In this document: piece by piece, positions 8,886 to 17,743 of the stretch
How the letters are laid out: the number at the start of each line of letters is the position of its first letter
Numbering within the stretch: the stretch's first letter is position 1
Assembly (NCBI GenBank): GCA_004431415.1
Contig: QPMI01000073.1
Span: 1-39,302, forward strand
Origin: Cyanophora paradoxa
Taxonomy: Eukaryota; Glaucocystophyceae; Cyanophorales; Cyanophoraceae
Length of the DNA stretch: 39,302 bases
Direction of reading: 5' to 3'
Made by a program: the position numbers and the translations under genes
Notes under the pieces: model-generated
Told to the model about the DNA's origin: nothing
What the model saw: the letters and a program-made list of their open reading frames with translations, nothing else
Databases searched by the model: none

Positions 8886-9140
8886 ATGCCACTCAGTGAA
8901 GCCCAGAAGAGAGCTATGAAGAGATATCAGCAAACTGAAAAAGGTAAGGCTCAAATCAAAAAGTTTAACGAAAAAATAGCCACACAGCTAAGAGATCTAT
9001 ATAACAATGATGATACTTATAGAGCCATGAAAATAGCCAGTTCATGTCAGCGAAAGTATGCAGCCAATGCAGTCTGCTTTGTCAAGTATTTGTATGATGT
9101 CCCTTACTCAAATCGAGGGAGAAAATCGAAACATGTCTAA
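8886..9140 (+). CDS. Small basic protein with AT-hook-like tail
   Basis: This 84-aa, Lys/Arg-rich protein begins MPLSEAQKRAMKRY and ends NRGRKSKHV, an AT-hook-like RGRK tail. The middle DDTYRAMKIASSCQRKY resembles DPAYREYKKQQALASYY in the small protein at 12110-12452, which also carries RGRP. The two may be distant relatives. A DNA-binding or packaging role is an inference from charge only. It has its own TATA-like sequence and lies between the zinc-finger and helicase genes. Confidence 0.65.
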   Translation: MPLSEAQKRAMKRYQQTEKGKAQIKKFNEKIATQLRDLYNNDDTYRAMKIASSCQRKYAANAVCFVKYLYDVPYSNRGRKSKHV

Positions 9141-9298
9141 ATTATTTTTCCCAGCATATTACTAGGCTGGGATATGCTGTTTATTCGCTGAAATACTACT
9201 TTATCGTTTTTGTATCTGAACCACTCGATATATCATGTGGATAAATTTCGTAGGGATACTTTCTCGATTTCCAACAAAAAATGATTGGGGGACCCAAA

Positions 9299-9334
9299 AC
9301 TACTTAAAGAAAAATCTTCTATATATATAAAAGG
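9299..9334 (+). promoter_or_regulatory. Helicase promoter block (repeat of 7975-8010)
   Basis: These 36 bases, ending TATATATAAAAGG, differ at one position from 7975-8010. They lie 18-53 bases before the helicase ATG. Such conservation in otherwise unrelated intergenic DNA suggests a shared promoter for replication genes. The 140 bases before it contain a short inverted repeat, CAGCATAT...ATATGCTG (about 9152-9180), just after the previous gene, of unknown role. Confidence 0.7.
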
Positions 9335-9351
9335 GACCCCGATCGCTGAAA

Positions 9352-11678
9352 ATGAACGCCAAACAGACTAAATCGCTCAAATCGCTCGCTAACTGGCTCA
9401 GATCTGATGAGGATCTAGCCAAAAACATGATTATCCCAGTGAAACCTGACAGCAAAGACCCTGTTTTCAAGCATAAGGGAGGTGCTTGGTCCTGGGAAAA
9501 GTATGAGGAAGCGCTGGCAACTAATCAGTATGTATCTTGGGGCATTCTGCTCTCAGACAACATGATGGTTATTGACTTTGATGATGAGGAGGACTTTGAG
9601 AAATTCCGAGATATGTTTCCTGATGACTTTGATGCCAATCAGCCCATGGCAAAAACTAAAAAAGGCTATCATGTCTACTTCAAACGACCTGAGGAGTTCA
9701 CTAAACTCAAAATTACCGATAAGGCTCCAGGCTTTAAAGGCTTTGAAAAGGTTGACCTGAAAACAATCACTGGAACTGGAACTTCTGGATTAATTAATGT
9801 TTGTCCCAGTGTCAACAAGACCTGGGTAATTGCTCCATGGGATGATACCTGTGATTTCAATGAGCCTACTGATGAGTTTAAAAAGTGGATTGCAGAGAAC
9901 TATATCTATAAGAGTGAGTATACTGCTAGTGCTAGCTCAAATGATGAACTGGAAAAGAGTATTCTTAAAGAGCTGGTGGATATGGGCTTTATGCATCCCA
10001 ATATAATCTCTAAAACTGAACTTGGCTTTAGCTTTGATGCTGCTAATAAGGGACTCAATTGCCCATGCTGCAATGGTTCCCATGAATCGAATAACTGGTA
10101 TGTTATGAAAGCCAAAGGAGAAGATAAAAAGTATATTGTGTCCAGCTACAGTGGCAATTGCAAAAAACGATTTATCTTCATTGGAATGCAATCTGATATC
10201 TTCAATCTCATTGATAAATCCGCTGGCTCTGGAGGCGCTCATTATGATGTCAGTCTTGTGTGCAAAGAGGTCCTACAACACACTTGGAGATACTCCAAAA
10301 AGTCATGGTTCAAACTCAATACTGATACTGGGATTTGGGAGCATGATGACACAAACCAAAAGATTTACCTAGACATTAGTTGCCTTGTTGTCCCTCAATA
10401 CCTTGGCAGGGCTGTGCATTATAGTCAAAGAGCTTTGAAGGATGAAGAGAATAGAACAGCTTTCGAAGAGAAATCGAAAACATTAATTTCTATTGCCAAA
10501 AATCTTAAACAATCAGGATATCGCAAATCCCTTCTGACTGATCTGCTCCCTCTGCTAAATGATGATGAGTTTTACGAGAAGATTGATACAGTTCCATATG
10601 TAATTGGATTCGATAATGGTGTATTTGATCTGACAACTATGACTTTCAGAAAGGGTAAACTGGAAGACATGGTGAGCAAGAGTGTGGGTTATGATTATAC
10701 TGAGAATGTAGACCCCAAGAAAGTGGAGCATCTCAATCAGATTTATAGAGAGATTGTAGATGATCCAGCAGAGCGAAACTATCTTCTGGCATCTATTGCA
10801 ATTGCTTTGAGTGGATCAACAAAATCACAGAAGTTCTACATGTGGACTGGTGCTGGTGCTAATGGTAAATCACTTGTTCAGGAATACTGCAAACAGATAT
10901 CTGGGGCTTATTACAGCCCTCTCGAAATATCCTATTGGACCAAACCTAAGAAGAACTCATCAGATGCTACCCCTGAACTTGCCGAACTCCTGGGAAAGCG
11001 ACTTGTATTCAGTAATGAGGCTGAAGATGGTGATAAACTGCAAATCTCCAAAATTAAGGAGGTCACAGGTGGAAATGAAATGACTGTGAGAGCCTTGTTC
11101 AAAGATCCAGTTATCCTTACTCCAATGTTTCAAGTCTACATTACAACCAATGACAATTTGACTATAAACAAACCAGACTTTGCAATTCAAAGAAGGCTTT
11201 CATACCAGAGATTTAACAATATTTTCAGAGAGAAGCCAGAAGCTGGTCAAAAGAAAGCTGACCCAACTCTGTTCACACTTCTACACAATGATGATGAGTA
11301 TAAGATGGCTCACATGAAGATATTACTGGATATGTGGAAGAACAAAGAGGTTGAAGAGATCTTAAGAAATCCCCTCAATCGATTATTGAACAAGGGATAA
11401 ACTTTATAGCTGAAAATGATAAGATTGGTGAATGGCTTAGGGATAATTTCGAAGTAACCCACAATGCAAACGACTTTGTTTCGAGTGATACCATTTACAA
11501 ATCATACAGAAGTGTCGATGATAAAGTTGAATGTGTTTCTGTGATGAAGAGAGTAAGGGAAATCTTCAATGTGAAATCAGAGGTTAAAAGAATTCAGGGA
11601 ACCAGAGCAAGGGGCTACATTGGACTTCGAAAGATAACAAGGGTTCAAGAAGACAATGGAGAGGATGTCGAATATTAA
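9352..11678 (+). CDS. Primase-polymerase/SF3 (D5-like) helicase, with a frameshift near 11370
   Basis: The N-terminal third is an archaeo-eukaryotic primase/prim-pol domain: MVIDFDDEEDF supplies the catalytic DxD and KKGYHVYF the conserved His motif. A Cys cluster (NCPCCNGSHES) lies centrally. The C-terminal part is an SF3 helicase with Walker A GAGANGKS, Walker B-like KRLVFSNEAEDG, motif C FQVYITTND and arginine-finger-like QRRL. The first frame stops at 11400 (682 aa). The next frame continues without a stop to 11678 (from INFIAENDKIGEWL) and matches the usual D5 C-terminal tail. The frames join if one base is missing from the CCCC run at 11371-11374, so this is either a sequencing error or a recent mutation. 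It probably unwinds and primes element DNA with the polymerase. Confidence 0.88.
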
Positions 11679-11734
11679 ACAAAACGATTTATGATTGAAA
11701 TGTATATGTAATTTTATAGCCTTACTGGAAATGG

Positions 11735-11830
11735 TGTTGTTCACAGGTGTCACAGGTCCATCCCATCTAGGGGGCTATAAAACGAAAAATGACCAGGGGA
11801 CGATAAAAACCTGTGAACACCTGTGACACC
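11735..11830. repeat. Internal TGTCACAGG hairpin related to the TIR hairpins
   Basis: TTCACAGGTGTCACAGGTCCATCCC (about 11740-11764) faces AACCTGTGAACACCTGTGACACC (about 11808-11830). This is the same arm sequence as in the four TIR hairpins, but with a different loop containing GGCTATAAAACGAAAA. It lies between the helicase and the next small gene, the only internal site with this motif. Confidence 0.7.
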
Positions 11831-12119
11831 TATCGAAAAAGACCAAAATTTGACAAGAATACTTAAGGCTTACTTGATTGTGTATAGTGAAGACAAAATG
11901 GCAAAGGCTCTTGAAGAGATGACCATGACTGAGTTAGATAAATGCATTCAACATGGAGATATTGGGGCATATATCGAAATGTCAGAAAGATTGATAGGTT
12001 ACAATTTGTATGCAGCAAAACCAAAGAGGAATAGATCAGTGAATATTCACATTACAGTCTCAGTGTCTGAGAATGCAAACAAAAAACAACAAAAGCATAT
12101 TTACAAAAGTTATCTGTGA
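11823..12119 (+). CDS. Small protein of unknown function
   Basis: The open frame spans 99 codons, but its first ATG is at 11898 (MAKALEEMTMTELDKC), giving a 73-aa product. The upstream part lies in the hairpin and has only a GTG. TATAAAACGAAAAATG at 11777-11791 offers a start in another frame that stops after five codons, so a broken N-terminus is possible. The body is helical and charged, ending in a Lys/Gln-rich tail. No family is recognised. The 3' end overlaps the convergent gene at 12110 by 10 bases. Part of it is present in the outer copy at 39118-39302. Confidence 0.5.
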   Translation: MTPIEKDQNLTRILKAYLIVYSEDKMAKALEEMTMTELDKCIQHGDIGAYIEMSERLIGYNLYAAKPKRNRSVNIHITVSVSENANKKQQKHIYKSYL

Positions 12120-12452
12120 CTTGATTGCAAGTATAAAGCCAATTCCTTTGTATATAGTTTTATAGCTGCCTCAGTAGCATACTGAGACCGCTTTTTCTCG
12201 ATTATCTTATAGACCTGGGGGTCCATTGCTACTTTCAGTTGGCAAATAATATTTAATCGGTCTCCCTCTGGGTCTCTGCTCCTCTTTTTGGGCTTTTCTG
12301 CGATAATAGGATGCCAGGGCTTGTTGTTTCTTATACTCTCTATATGCTGGGTCATCTCTATATCGTTTCTGCATTGCCAGAATGTGTCTTATAGACCCCT
12401 CAGTAACAGGTTCATCACTGGTAAACTCGATTAAACTAATAGTGTCCTCCAT
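12110..12452 (-). CDS. Small basic protein with RGRP motif (frameshifted)
   Basis: The start is MEDTISLIEFTSDEPV at 12452. The frame has RYRDDPAYREYKKQQ, a basic RRKAQKEEQ stretch and an AT-hook-like RGRPIKY, then stops at 12207 after a CCCCC run. A second frame carries a coding-like C-terminus to 12110 (YKIIEKKRSQYATEAA). In the outer copy the same site has CCCC and the two parts are in one frame, so this copy seems to have an extra C at about 12213. It overlaps the end of the next upstream gene by 17 bases. The role is unknown; DNA binding is possible. Confidence 0.6.
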
Positions 12453-12708
12453 TTATATTCCCAGAGAAAACGTTTTCTGCTGGCAGAGAACTTCTCCTTG
12501 GATACTCCTGTTGCTCATATGTATACTCTGTGGGGTCTGCTGGCATTGACTCCACAGAAACTGTTGATCTCCTTCTCTCTCTTGCTTCTGAGGCATTATC
12601 CTCAGTATCTGACATCTCAAACTCTATTGTTGTGTCACAGCATCCACTGTGGCAATTGCTCACCACATGCAGACTGAGCATCTCAATAAACTTTCGTATT
12701 ATATCCAT
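12436..12708 (-). CDS. Small Cys-containing acidic protein, unknown
   Basis: This 90-aa protein, MDIIRKFIEMLSLHVV..., has a Cys cluster (NCHSGCC) followed by a Ser/Glu/Arg-rich low-complexity tail. It is intact and nearly identical in the outer copy (38532-38804), which supports it as a real gene. Its ATG follows TTTTATTAGAGAC. It lies in the morphogenesis block downstream of the coiled-coil protein. I do not recognise a family. Confidence 0.6.
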   Translation of the reverse strand: MDIIRKFIEMLSLHVVSNCHSGCCDTTIEFEMSDTEDNASEARERRRSTVSVESMPADPTEYTYEQQEYPRRSSLPAENVFSGNINGGHY

Positions 12709-12730
12709 GTCTCTAATAAAACAGAGAAAA

Positions 12731-13465
12731 TTAAAGCCAAACTCGTCTTTTATATACTGTTGGGGCTACTCCCTTTTCTACTTCAGCTTTGGTGGCACCA
12801 GGTTCAATAGTTCCCTTCTGGGTCTTTGTTTTCATTTCATCTACTGCCTGCTCATCGATTTGGTTCTCTTTCTTAGCAATAAACTGTTTATCTGGGACAC
12901 CAGTAATTCCCATTTTATAAACTTCCTTTCGAAGCATCTCCTTGAGCTTGGCTCTCTCTTTCTTCTCAGTAACATACTGCTCCAAGGCACTTGATTTAGC
13001 TTCCAAGTCTTTGAGTTTAGCAGTCATCTCATCCCATTGAGCCTTGGGAATTCGATGTATATTTTGAGTGGGAGCAGTTTTATATGTGACTTCACCAGCC
13101 ATAGACTGGATTACCTTGTCTGATTCCTTACTAAGACCTTCACCTTTGCGAGCCAGTGAAAGATCTTGCAAGCCTAGACCTTTATCATCAGCAGCACCAA
13201 TAATTCGCCTGGCACCCTCAGCAACAGCTTTCATTTTTGAGGCTTCAGGTGAGATGTTGAGTTGGTCACTGGTTGAAGCCTGTGGGGCTTTGTCATCGAA
13301 TGATTCTTCATAGGCAGCATTGAGGGGGTCTTCTTGTTGTTGTGAGGGCTTCACCTCATTCATACCATTGAACTTCAGTGGTTCAGTGTTAATGGATCCA
13401 TTGTTTCCACCACCTGAATAGCCAACAGCCCCAGCTGGGATCCCTATTTTTCGTTTGGGAGGCAT
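12731..13465 (-). CDS. Probable virion-associated coiled-coil protein
   Basis: This 244-aa protein begins with a basic MPPKRKIG and a Gly/Asn-rich low-complexity stretch. It then has a Gln/Glu/Asp-rich linker and a central KAVAEGARRIIGAADDKGLG segment. A charged coiled coil follows (about 145-180: MTAKLKDLEAKSSALEQYV), with a Lys-rich C-terminus. No family is recognised. Its place beside the packaging ATPase and capsid genes suggests an internal virion or core protein, but that is inference from position. TAATAAAG lies about 9 bases before the ATG. The outer copy has the same gene with four 1-base losses. Confidence 0.6.
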   Translation of the reverse strand: MPPKRKIGIPAGAVGYSGGGNNGSINTEPLKFNGMNEVKPSQQQEDPLNAAYEESFDDKAPQASTSDQLNISPEASKMKAVAEGARRIIGAADDKGLGLQDLSLARKGEGLSKESDKVIQSMAGEVTYKTAPTQNIHRIPKAQWDEMTAKLKDLEAKSSALEQYVTEKKERAKLKEMLRKEVYKMGITGVPDKQFIAKKENQIDEQAVDEMKTKTQKGTIEPGATKAEVEKGVAPTVYKRRVWL

Positions 13466-13493
13466 TGTATCTTTATTAGAATGAGAGATAATT

Positions 13494-14276
13494 TTATAAA
13501 CCGCGTTTATATCTCATCAATTTATTGCTATGGATTTGGCTTTTCACTTCTTTAGGGGCTTCCTCTTTCTCTGGTGGTTTCAGTTCATCTTCTTTCTTTT
13601 TTGGCTTTCTGTGGAAGCGAGGAAATGGGAAATCTTTCACAAGCTCAGCTTTATCTACAAAGTATTTAACTGAGTAGTTTGCAGAGGACCAAATAATATA
13701 CTGATAGGAGTGAACATACTCTTCAAACATCTTGTAAAAATCCTCTTTATTTCGCATTATATTGTATTCTTCCTCTATGGCTTCCAGTTCTTTGCGATTT
13801 GCAGCACTTAAAAACATAGCATAGTCCGAATTAACTCGAATTGTTGAAGAAACCTTACGCAGTTTCTGAGTTATGCAAAAAATCGAGATTTTCGAGTGGC
13901 GCCCACGCGAATACAGAGATCCTATTATTTTATCCCTGGTCAAATCGACTATTTCATTATCGATTAAATCATCTAAAACCACACATAACTGATTAACAGG
14001 TTCGCCTTTTTCTATTTTCTCTTGCCTCTCATCTAGCAATTTAGAAATGTAAGGGGCATCCCATTTTCCCAGTTGCAGTGTTGCCACTTTATCCCAGAAA
14101 TGATTGAAGCTGGTTCCACTCACAACTAATACAACATCAATCTTTTTGGCATCATGCAACTGCTTTAACCAATACTTTACAGCTTCTGATTTACCAGTTG
14201 CTGATTTTCCTATTGCCAGTACACGAAATGGTGGTTCTATCATTTCACCAGCATCAAATTCATCCAGATCATTCAT
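13494..14276 (-). CDS. ATPase: FtsK/HerA-type genome packaging ATPase
   Basis: This 260-aa protein is the size of Polinton/A32-like packaging ATPases. Walker A is AIGKSATGKS (residues 21-30) and Walker B is CVVLDDL (Asp102, Asp103). A downstream IFCITQKLRKV carries the conserved sensor Gln of this family. The Lys/Glu/Pro-rich tail (225-250) is low complexity. It would pump element DNA into a capsid, consistent with the adjacent capsid and penton genes. It is intact here; the outer copy has one base lost near the C-terminus. Confidence 0.92.
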   Translation of the reverse strand: MNDLDEFDAGEMIEPPFRVLAIGKSATGKSEAVKYWLKQLHDAKKIDVVLVVSGTSFNHFWDKVATLQLGKWDAPYISKLLDERQEKIEKGEPVNQLCVVLDDLIDNEIVDLTRDKIIGSLYSRGRHSKISIFCITQKLRKVSSTIRVNSDYAMFLSAANRKELEAIEEEYNIMRNKEDFYKMFEEYVHSYQYIIWSSANYSVKYFVDKAELVKDFPFPRFHRKPKKKEDELKPPEKEEAPKEVKSQIHSNKLMRYKRGL

Positions 14277-14340
14277 TGTTGTATATCTTTCTAAATAAAG
14301 ACAGATAAAAATAATGCAGGGTGACTGAATATGGTAAGAT

Positions 14341-15717
14341 CTAAAGATTTATACGACGTAATCCATCTTTGTCCAAAATTATGAAACTATGCATGAGAGC
14401 GCGAACATTAACATCGATTACCTTATCTGAAGGCATGTAGAGGGTGAGGAATGAAGAGGAGGAATTTGTCAGGTCAACAAATCCACTTTGAGCAATATTT
14501 CGAATTGCCTTTTCTCCATCAAGGCAGAATGGGAGTCCTGAAAGGACATATTTATCAACAACCTTATCCATGTTAGAGCATTTGAAGGCATCAGCAATTA
14601 GCTCAGCACCTTTGAGCAGTGGAATTGGCTCAGTGGCATAAAGTCGCTGTCCATTAATTTCAACAGTGAAAGTAATATCTTTGGAGTTGGCATAGGTCTT
14701 AAGAACACTGTGGGAGCCATTGGATTTGTCAACAGTTGCATGATCACGAACTGAAACAAGCAGAGCATAAACCAGTCCAGAGATTTGAGAGAGGTTAATT
14801 CGATTGGGTTGGGCATTGCCCTTGGCAGAAAAAGCACTAGCATCTACAAATCCAATGTCTAGAGCAGGAATAGCCATGCCAGTAGTCTTAACCTTTTCAA
14901 TTACAGTAGCAAAAAGATCATCAGAAACATTTACAGCATGCATGTAAAGGCGAGGAGAAGTAATTTTAATAGTTTCTGGGGTTGTTTTACCAAGAGTGAA
15001 AGTGGTGATGTTTTGTCCAACATTTGCCAGAACAGTTTCAGCAGGGGCAGTTCCAAGACCATCATCTTTAGAATAATCTGTATCAGCTGCTGCAACAATA
15101 AGACCACGACCACCATAAGAAGTTTCAACATAACCCTTTCCAGCATCCTTAAACCAAACAGTAACAACCATTTCACCAGATAAAGCACCAAGGGGAAGAT
15201 AGTGATTTAGCCAAGGAACTGGGATTTCAACAAAGAATGAGCCACCAAGGCGGTTGGTTCCATGAGCAGGGATGCCATGAACCATGCCCATTGATTGTTT
15301 CTTTTTGGCTAGTTGATCCTCCGAATAATAGACCAGGGGGAAATGAGCAAGGAAATCAGAGGGGATATGGTAGGTGTAAGATCCATAGGTAATTTCAAGT
15401 CGCTGAACTAAAGCACCAACTGGGCGAGTGTAGCCATTGCGAACCAGATCAGTATCACCTTCAAAAGCAGTGATTTCTGGTAGGTCGAAAGCAAGTTCGA
15501 GTTTTCCACAGAAATTGTAGCGAGGTAGCTTGAAGGAAATGCGATTTCCTACATTATTCTCAAAAGTATTGCTGGGATTCACAACAACTAGAACTGGCTT
15601 AGACTTGGATTCGAGACCAAGCATAAGGGAGTTATCCAGGAAAAAGGCTTTCGCCTCCTCTGGGGTTGTTAGGGCTTCTTTCAGCGAAAGTCTTTGAAGA
15701 GTGGAAGTGATATCCAT
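14341..15717 (-). CDS. MCP: Major capsid protein (double jelly roll)
   Basis: The preferred start is ATG at 15717 (MDITSTLQRLSL, 458 aa), directly after GTATAATAAAAGAGAATATC. The 14 codons before it in the open frame lack that context. NRISFKLPRYNFCGKLEL, VQRLEITYGS and SFFVEIPVPWLNHYLPLGAL fit the Polinton double-jelly-roll pattern, in which the FF..PLP..ALPL..L stretch sits between jelly rolls. Gene order MCP, penton-like, ATPase is typical. It is intact, so this element probably can form particles. The outer copy has three 1-base losses. Confidence 0.9.
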   Translation of the reverse strand: MDITSTLQRLSLKEALTTPEEAKAFFLDNSLMLGLESKSKPVLVVVNPSNTFENNVGNRISFKLPRYNFCGKLELAFDLPEITAFEGDTDLVRNGYTRPVGALVQRLEITYGSYTYHIPSDFLAHFPLVYYSEDQLAKKKQSMGMVHGIPAHGTNRLGGSFFVEIPVPWLNHYLPLGALSGEMVVTVWFKDAGKGYVETSYGGRGLIVAAADTDYSKDDGLGTAPAETVLANVGQNITTFTLGKTTPETIKITSPRLYMHAVNVSDDLFATVIEKVKTTGMAIPALDIGFVDASAFSAKGNAQPNRINLSQISGLVYALLVSVRDHATVDKSNGSHSVLKTYANSKDITFTVEINGQRLYATEPIPLLKGAELIADAFKCSNMDKVVDKYVLSGLPFCLDGEKAIRNIAQSGFVDLTNSSSSFLTLYMPSDKVIDVNVRALMHSFIILDKDGLRRINL

Positions 15718-15770
15718 GATATTCTCTTTTATTATACTGCAACATAAAAAATCTACCAATGATCCTTAAT

Positions 15771-16781
15771 TTATGCGAAGTTTGTAATAACTGGATAGGA
15801 AGGGTGAAGCTGCGACATTCTCATCTTATAGTATTCATAAACTGGGTCCCCTGCTGGCTCATCACCATAGCGAATTTCAAAGGTCAGATGAACAGGTTGA
15901 CCCTCGAAATCAATTGGTTCATTAACAGCATTCACAATATCAACCGAAAAAGTGGATAATCCAACCTTTTTATTATAATATTTGTAAAGTGGATGAGCCT
16001 CTGTCGAATTGTAAACTACATGCTCACCATAGTCTTTGTCAGGTACCACTATTTTATGGAAGTAACCAGTCAGAAGACCATCCCCACATTGAACCAGATC
16101 ACCCAGCTCCTTTACTCTCACAAACAAAACACTGTCCCTGGTCTTTTCAGGCTCAAATGAAGATATAATGCCATTCACTCGACCACCAGTAAAGATTCCA
16201 TCAGTGAGAGCATCATAAACTTGGGATTTGATTGGGGAATTCCCATATCTTCCAGGATCAAGACCAAGCAGTCTAGCTGAACTCAATAGCTTTTGGATTG
16301 TTTGTTGGCTTGGGTTTACAGCAAGTGAAAAAGCCAGGTAAAAAGGCACTGCTGAGTGGAATATAATTCGTTTCAGTGACTCATCCCATTTACAGCGAAG
16401 AGATGGTTGGGGAGTTCTGCCAATGAATTTTGAGTTGATTACATTCACCAGCTGTTGGTGGCTTTGGATGGGGGTCTCGCGATTTACCATGAACTGTTTC
16501 CATTGTTCAAAATCAGCAGCTGGACGAGTTGTTGGAATTCCTGAGCTTCCAGCTCCAGGAGTTTGTTCAGAATAATAAATACTAAATGTGTTATCAACTG
16601 TTACATCTCCTGCTTTGGTTTCACCACTCACCATAGGGATGCTGTTATAAAATTCGGCTGAGACCAGTCTCACAGCCCTCACATTCTCATAAGTACTGGG
16701 AAGTCGAGCCACAAAGCTTGATGTGGGACCATCACCAGAGATTGTATTAAATGAGCTAACCTCGATGTAATCCACAGGCAT
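15771..16781 (-). CDS. mCP: Penton-like minor capsid protein 1
   Basis: This 336-aa protein begins DYIEVSSFNTISGDGPTSSF, with VRAVRLVSAEFYNSIPM a little later. That is the signature start of penton/minor capsid proteins in Polintons, virophages and related viruses (SS...R...F.V.LP, then V..VRL..AE.YNS). It has no zinc or enzymatic motifs. A single jelly roll forming the capsid vertices is expected. It lies directly upstream of MCP and is divergent from a related protein at 16811, with a 29-base shared promoter gap. Confidence 0.82.
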   Translation of the reverse strand: MPVDYIEVSSFNTISGDGPTSSFVARLPSTYENVRAVRLVSAEFYNSIPMVSGETKAGDVTVDNTFSIYYSEQTPGAGSSGIPTTRPAADFEQWKQFMVNRETPIQSHQQLVNVINSKFIGRTPQPSLRCKWDESLKRIIFHSAVPFYLAFSLAVNPSQQTIQKLLSSARLLGLDPGRYGNSPIKSQVYDALTDGIFTGGRVNGIISSFEPEKTRDSVLFVRVKELGDLVQCGDGLLTGYFHKIVVPDKDYGEHVVYNSTEAHPLYKYYNKKVGLSTFSVDIVNAVNEPIDFEGQPVHLTFEIRYGDEPAGDPVYEYYKMRMSQLHPSYPVITNFA

Positions 16782-16810
16782 TCTTCTTTTATCTATATTT
16801 ATATATTAAA
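16782..16810. promoter_or_regulatory. Divergent promoter of the two penton-like genes
   Basis: The whole 29-base gap is TTCTTCTTTTATCTATATTTATATATTAA-like AT sequence. On the minus strand TATAGATAAAAGAAGA abuts the ATG of one gene; on the plus strand TATTTATATATTAAA abuts the ATG of the other. The 5' leaders must therefore be extremely short. Confidence 0.6.
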
Positions 16811-17743
16811 ATGAATCGACTTGTTAATATTGATAGCAGGGATAGAAGCCAAGGACAAAATGAAAACTCTTACAGGGTCACCCTCACAACTCCAGTAGAG
16901 AGACCAAGAGAATGCAGGGTTCTATATGCAGAGATTCCAAACAGTATCTATAACAGTGTGGGGACTGATCATTTAACAGTTGATTTTAACTACCAAGATG
17001 GTTCATACAATGAAATCATCACACAGAAAGTGTATCCCCTTCCCAGTGGCTACATTAACCAGGGTCATTTTGGGGTAACACATCCCTATAATTATGGGCT
17101 GAACTATTCAGGCTACCAGACCATTGCAGGTAAAACAGTGTTTTTTGAATTCAAGATATTCTACAATCCAACAACCTATAAAGTGGAGTTTTACAGTAAC
17201 CATGAGTTTCGTTTTATTGCAAGCAACAATCGAATCGGGAAGCTTTTGGGTGTAAGTTCTACTGAATACACCAATGGGTATTATAGCACTCCTCCTGTTG
17301 GTGGATCTCCCTATCGACCTGAGAACCTTTTAAAGTATGATGGTAAACCTATTACACCTGATCACCCAGCATGGGGAATCACCTTCTCAGGACCCAGACT
17401 CTCCTCAAAGCCCTTGCAGTATTATTTCACCAGTAATAAGATGTCTGATATGAATGCTGAGCAGTATCTGTACATGCATATTAAAGAGCTTGCCCCCTTT
17501 GCCAGCAGACACAATATAATTCCAAAATCGCAACCACAAAACCAGGGAGCTATCCTTAGATTGCAATTGAGTAAGGATATAGGTGGCTATGTTTACCATA
17601 GTGGTGAGCATGCAGAATTCATTCAGATAAATGACAGAAACCTGGTGATAAGGGAACTCACAGTTGAATTTAAAGATTACTTTGGTGAACTGATTGATAT
17701 GAATGGAATCGATAATTCTTTTCAGTTGGAGTTTATCGAATAA
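16811..17743 (+). CDS. Penton-like minor capsid protein 2
   Basis: This 310-aa protein begins MNRLVNIDSRDRSQGQNENS, then ECRVLYAEIPNSIYNSVG. The DSRDRS...Y.V.L...V...V.Y..EIPNS.YN pattern is widespread in penton/minor capsid proteins of NCLDV-related and Polinton-like viruses. It shares its opening layout with the divergent neighbour at 15771-16781, suggesting an old duplication. One may form the vertex and the other a spike base that holds fibres. It overlaps the patatin gene tail-to-tail by 11 bases. It is intact in both copies. Confidence 0.78.
   Translation: MNRLVNIDSRDRSQGQNENSYRVTLTTPVERPRECRVLYAEIPNSIYNSVGTDHLTVDFNYQDGSYNEIITQKVYPLPSGYINQGHFGVTHPYNYGLNYSGYQTIAGKTVFFEFKIFYNPTTYKVEFYSNHEFRFIASNNRIGKLLGVSSTEYTNGYYSTPPVGGSPYRPENLLKYDGKPITPDHPAWGITFSGPRLSSKPLQYYFTSNKMSDMNAEQYLYMHIKELAPFASRHNIIPKSQPQNQGAILRLQLSKDIGGYVYHSGEHAEFIQINDRNLVIRELTVEFKDYFGELIDMNGIDNSFQLEFIE

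Noticed and set aside
9150-9182. Inverted repeat CAGCATAT...ATATGCTG as a bacterial-type terminator
   Set aside because: No T-run follows in the expected place and the context is eukaryotic; the stem is short and may be chance.
11360-11400. Programmed -1 frameshift in the helicase
   Set aside because: There is no X XXY YYZ slippery heptamer and no obvious pseudoknot; one base missing from CCCC explains the break more simply, though this is not excluded.
14931-15191. Leu-rich frame overlapping the major capsid gene (also 36055-36315)
   Set aside because: It is a shadow of the capsid gene in another frame; the Leu/Val-rich look comes from capsid codons.
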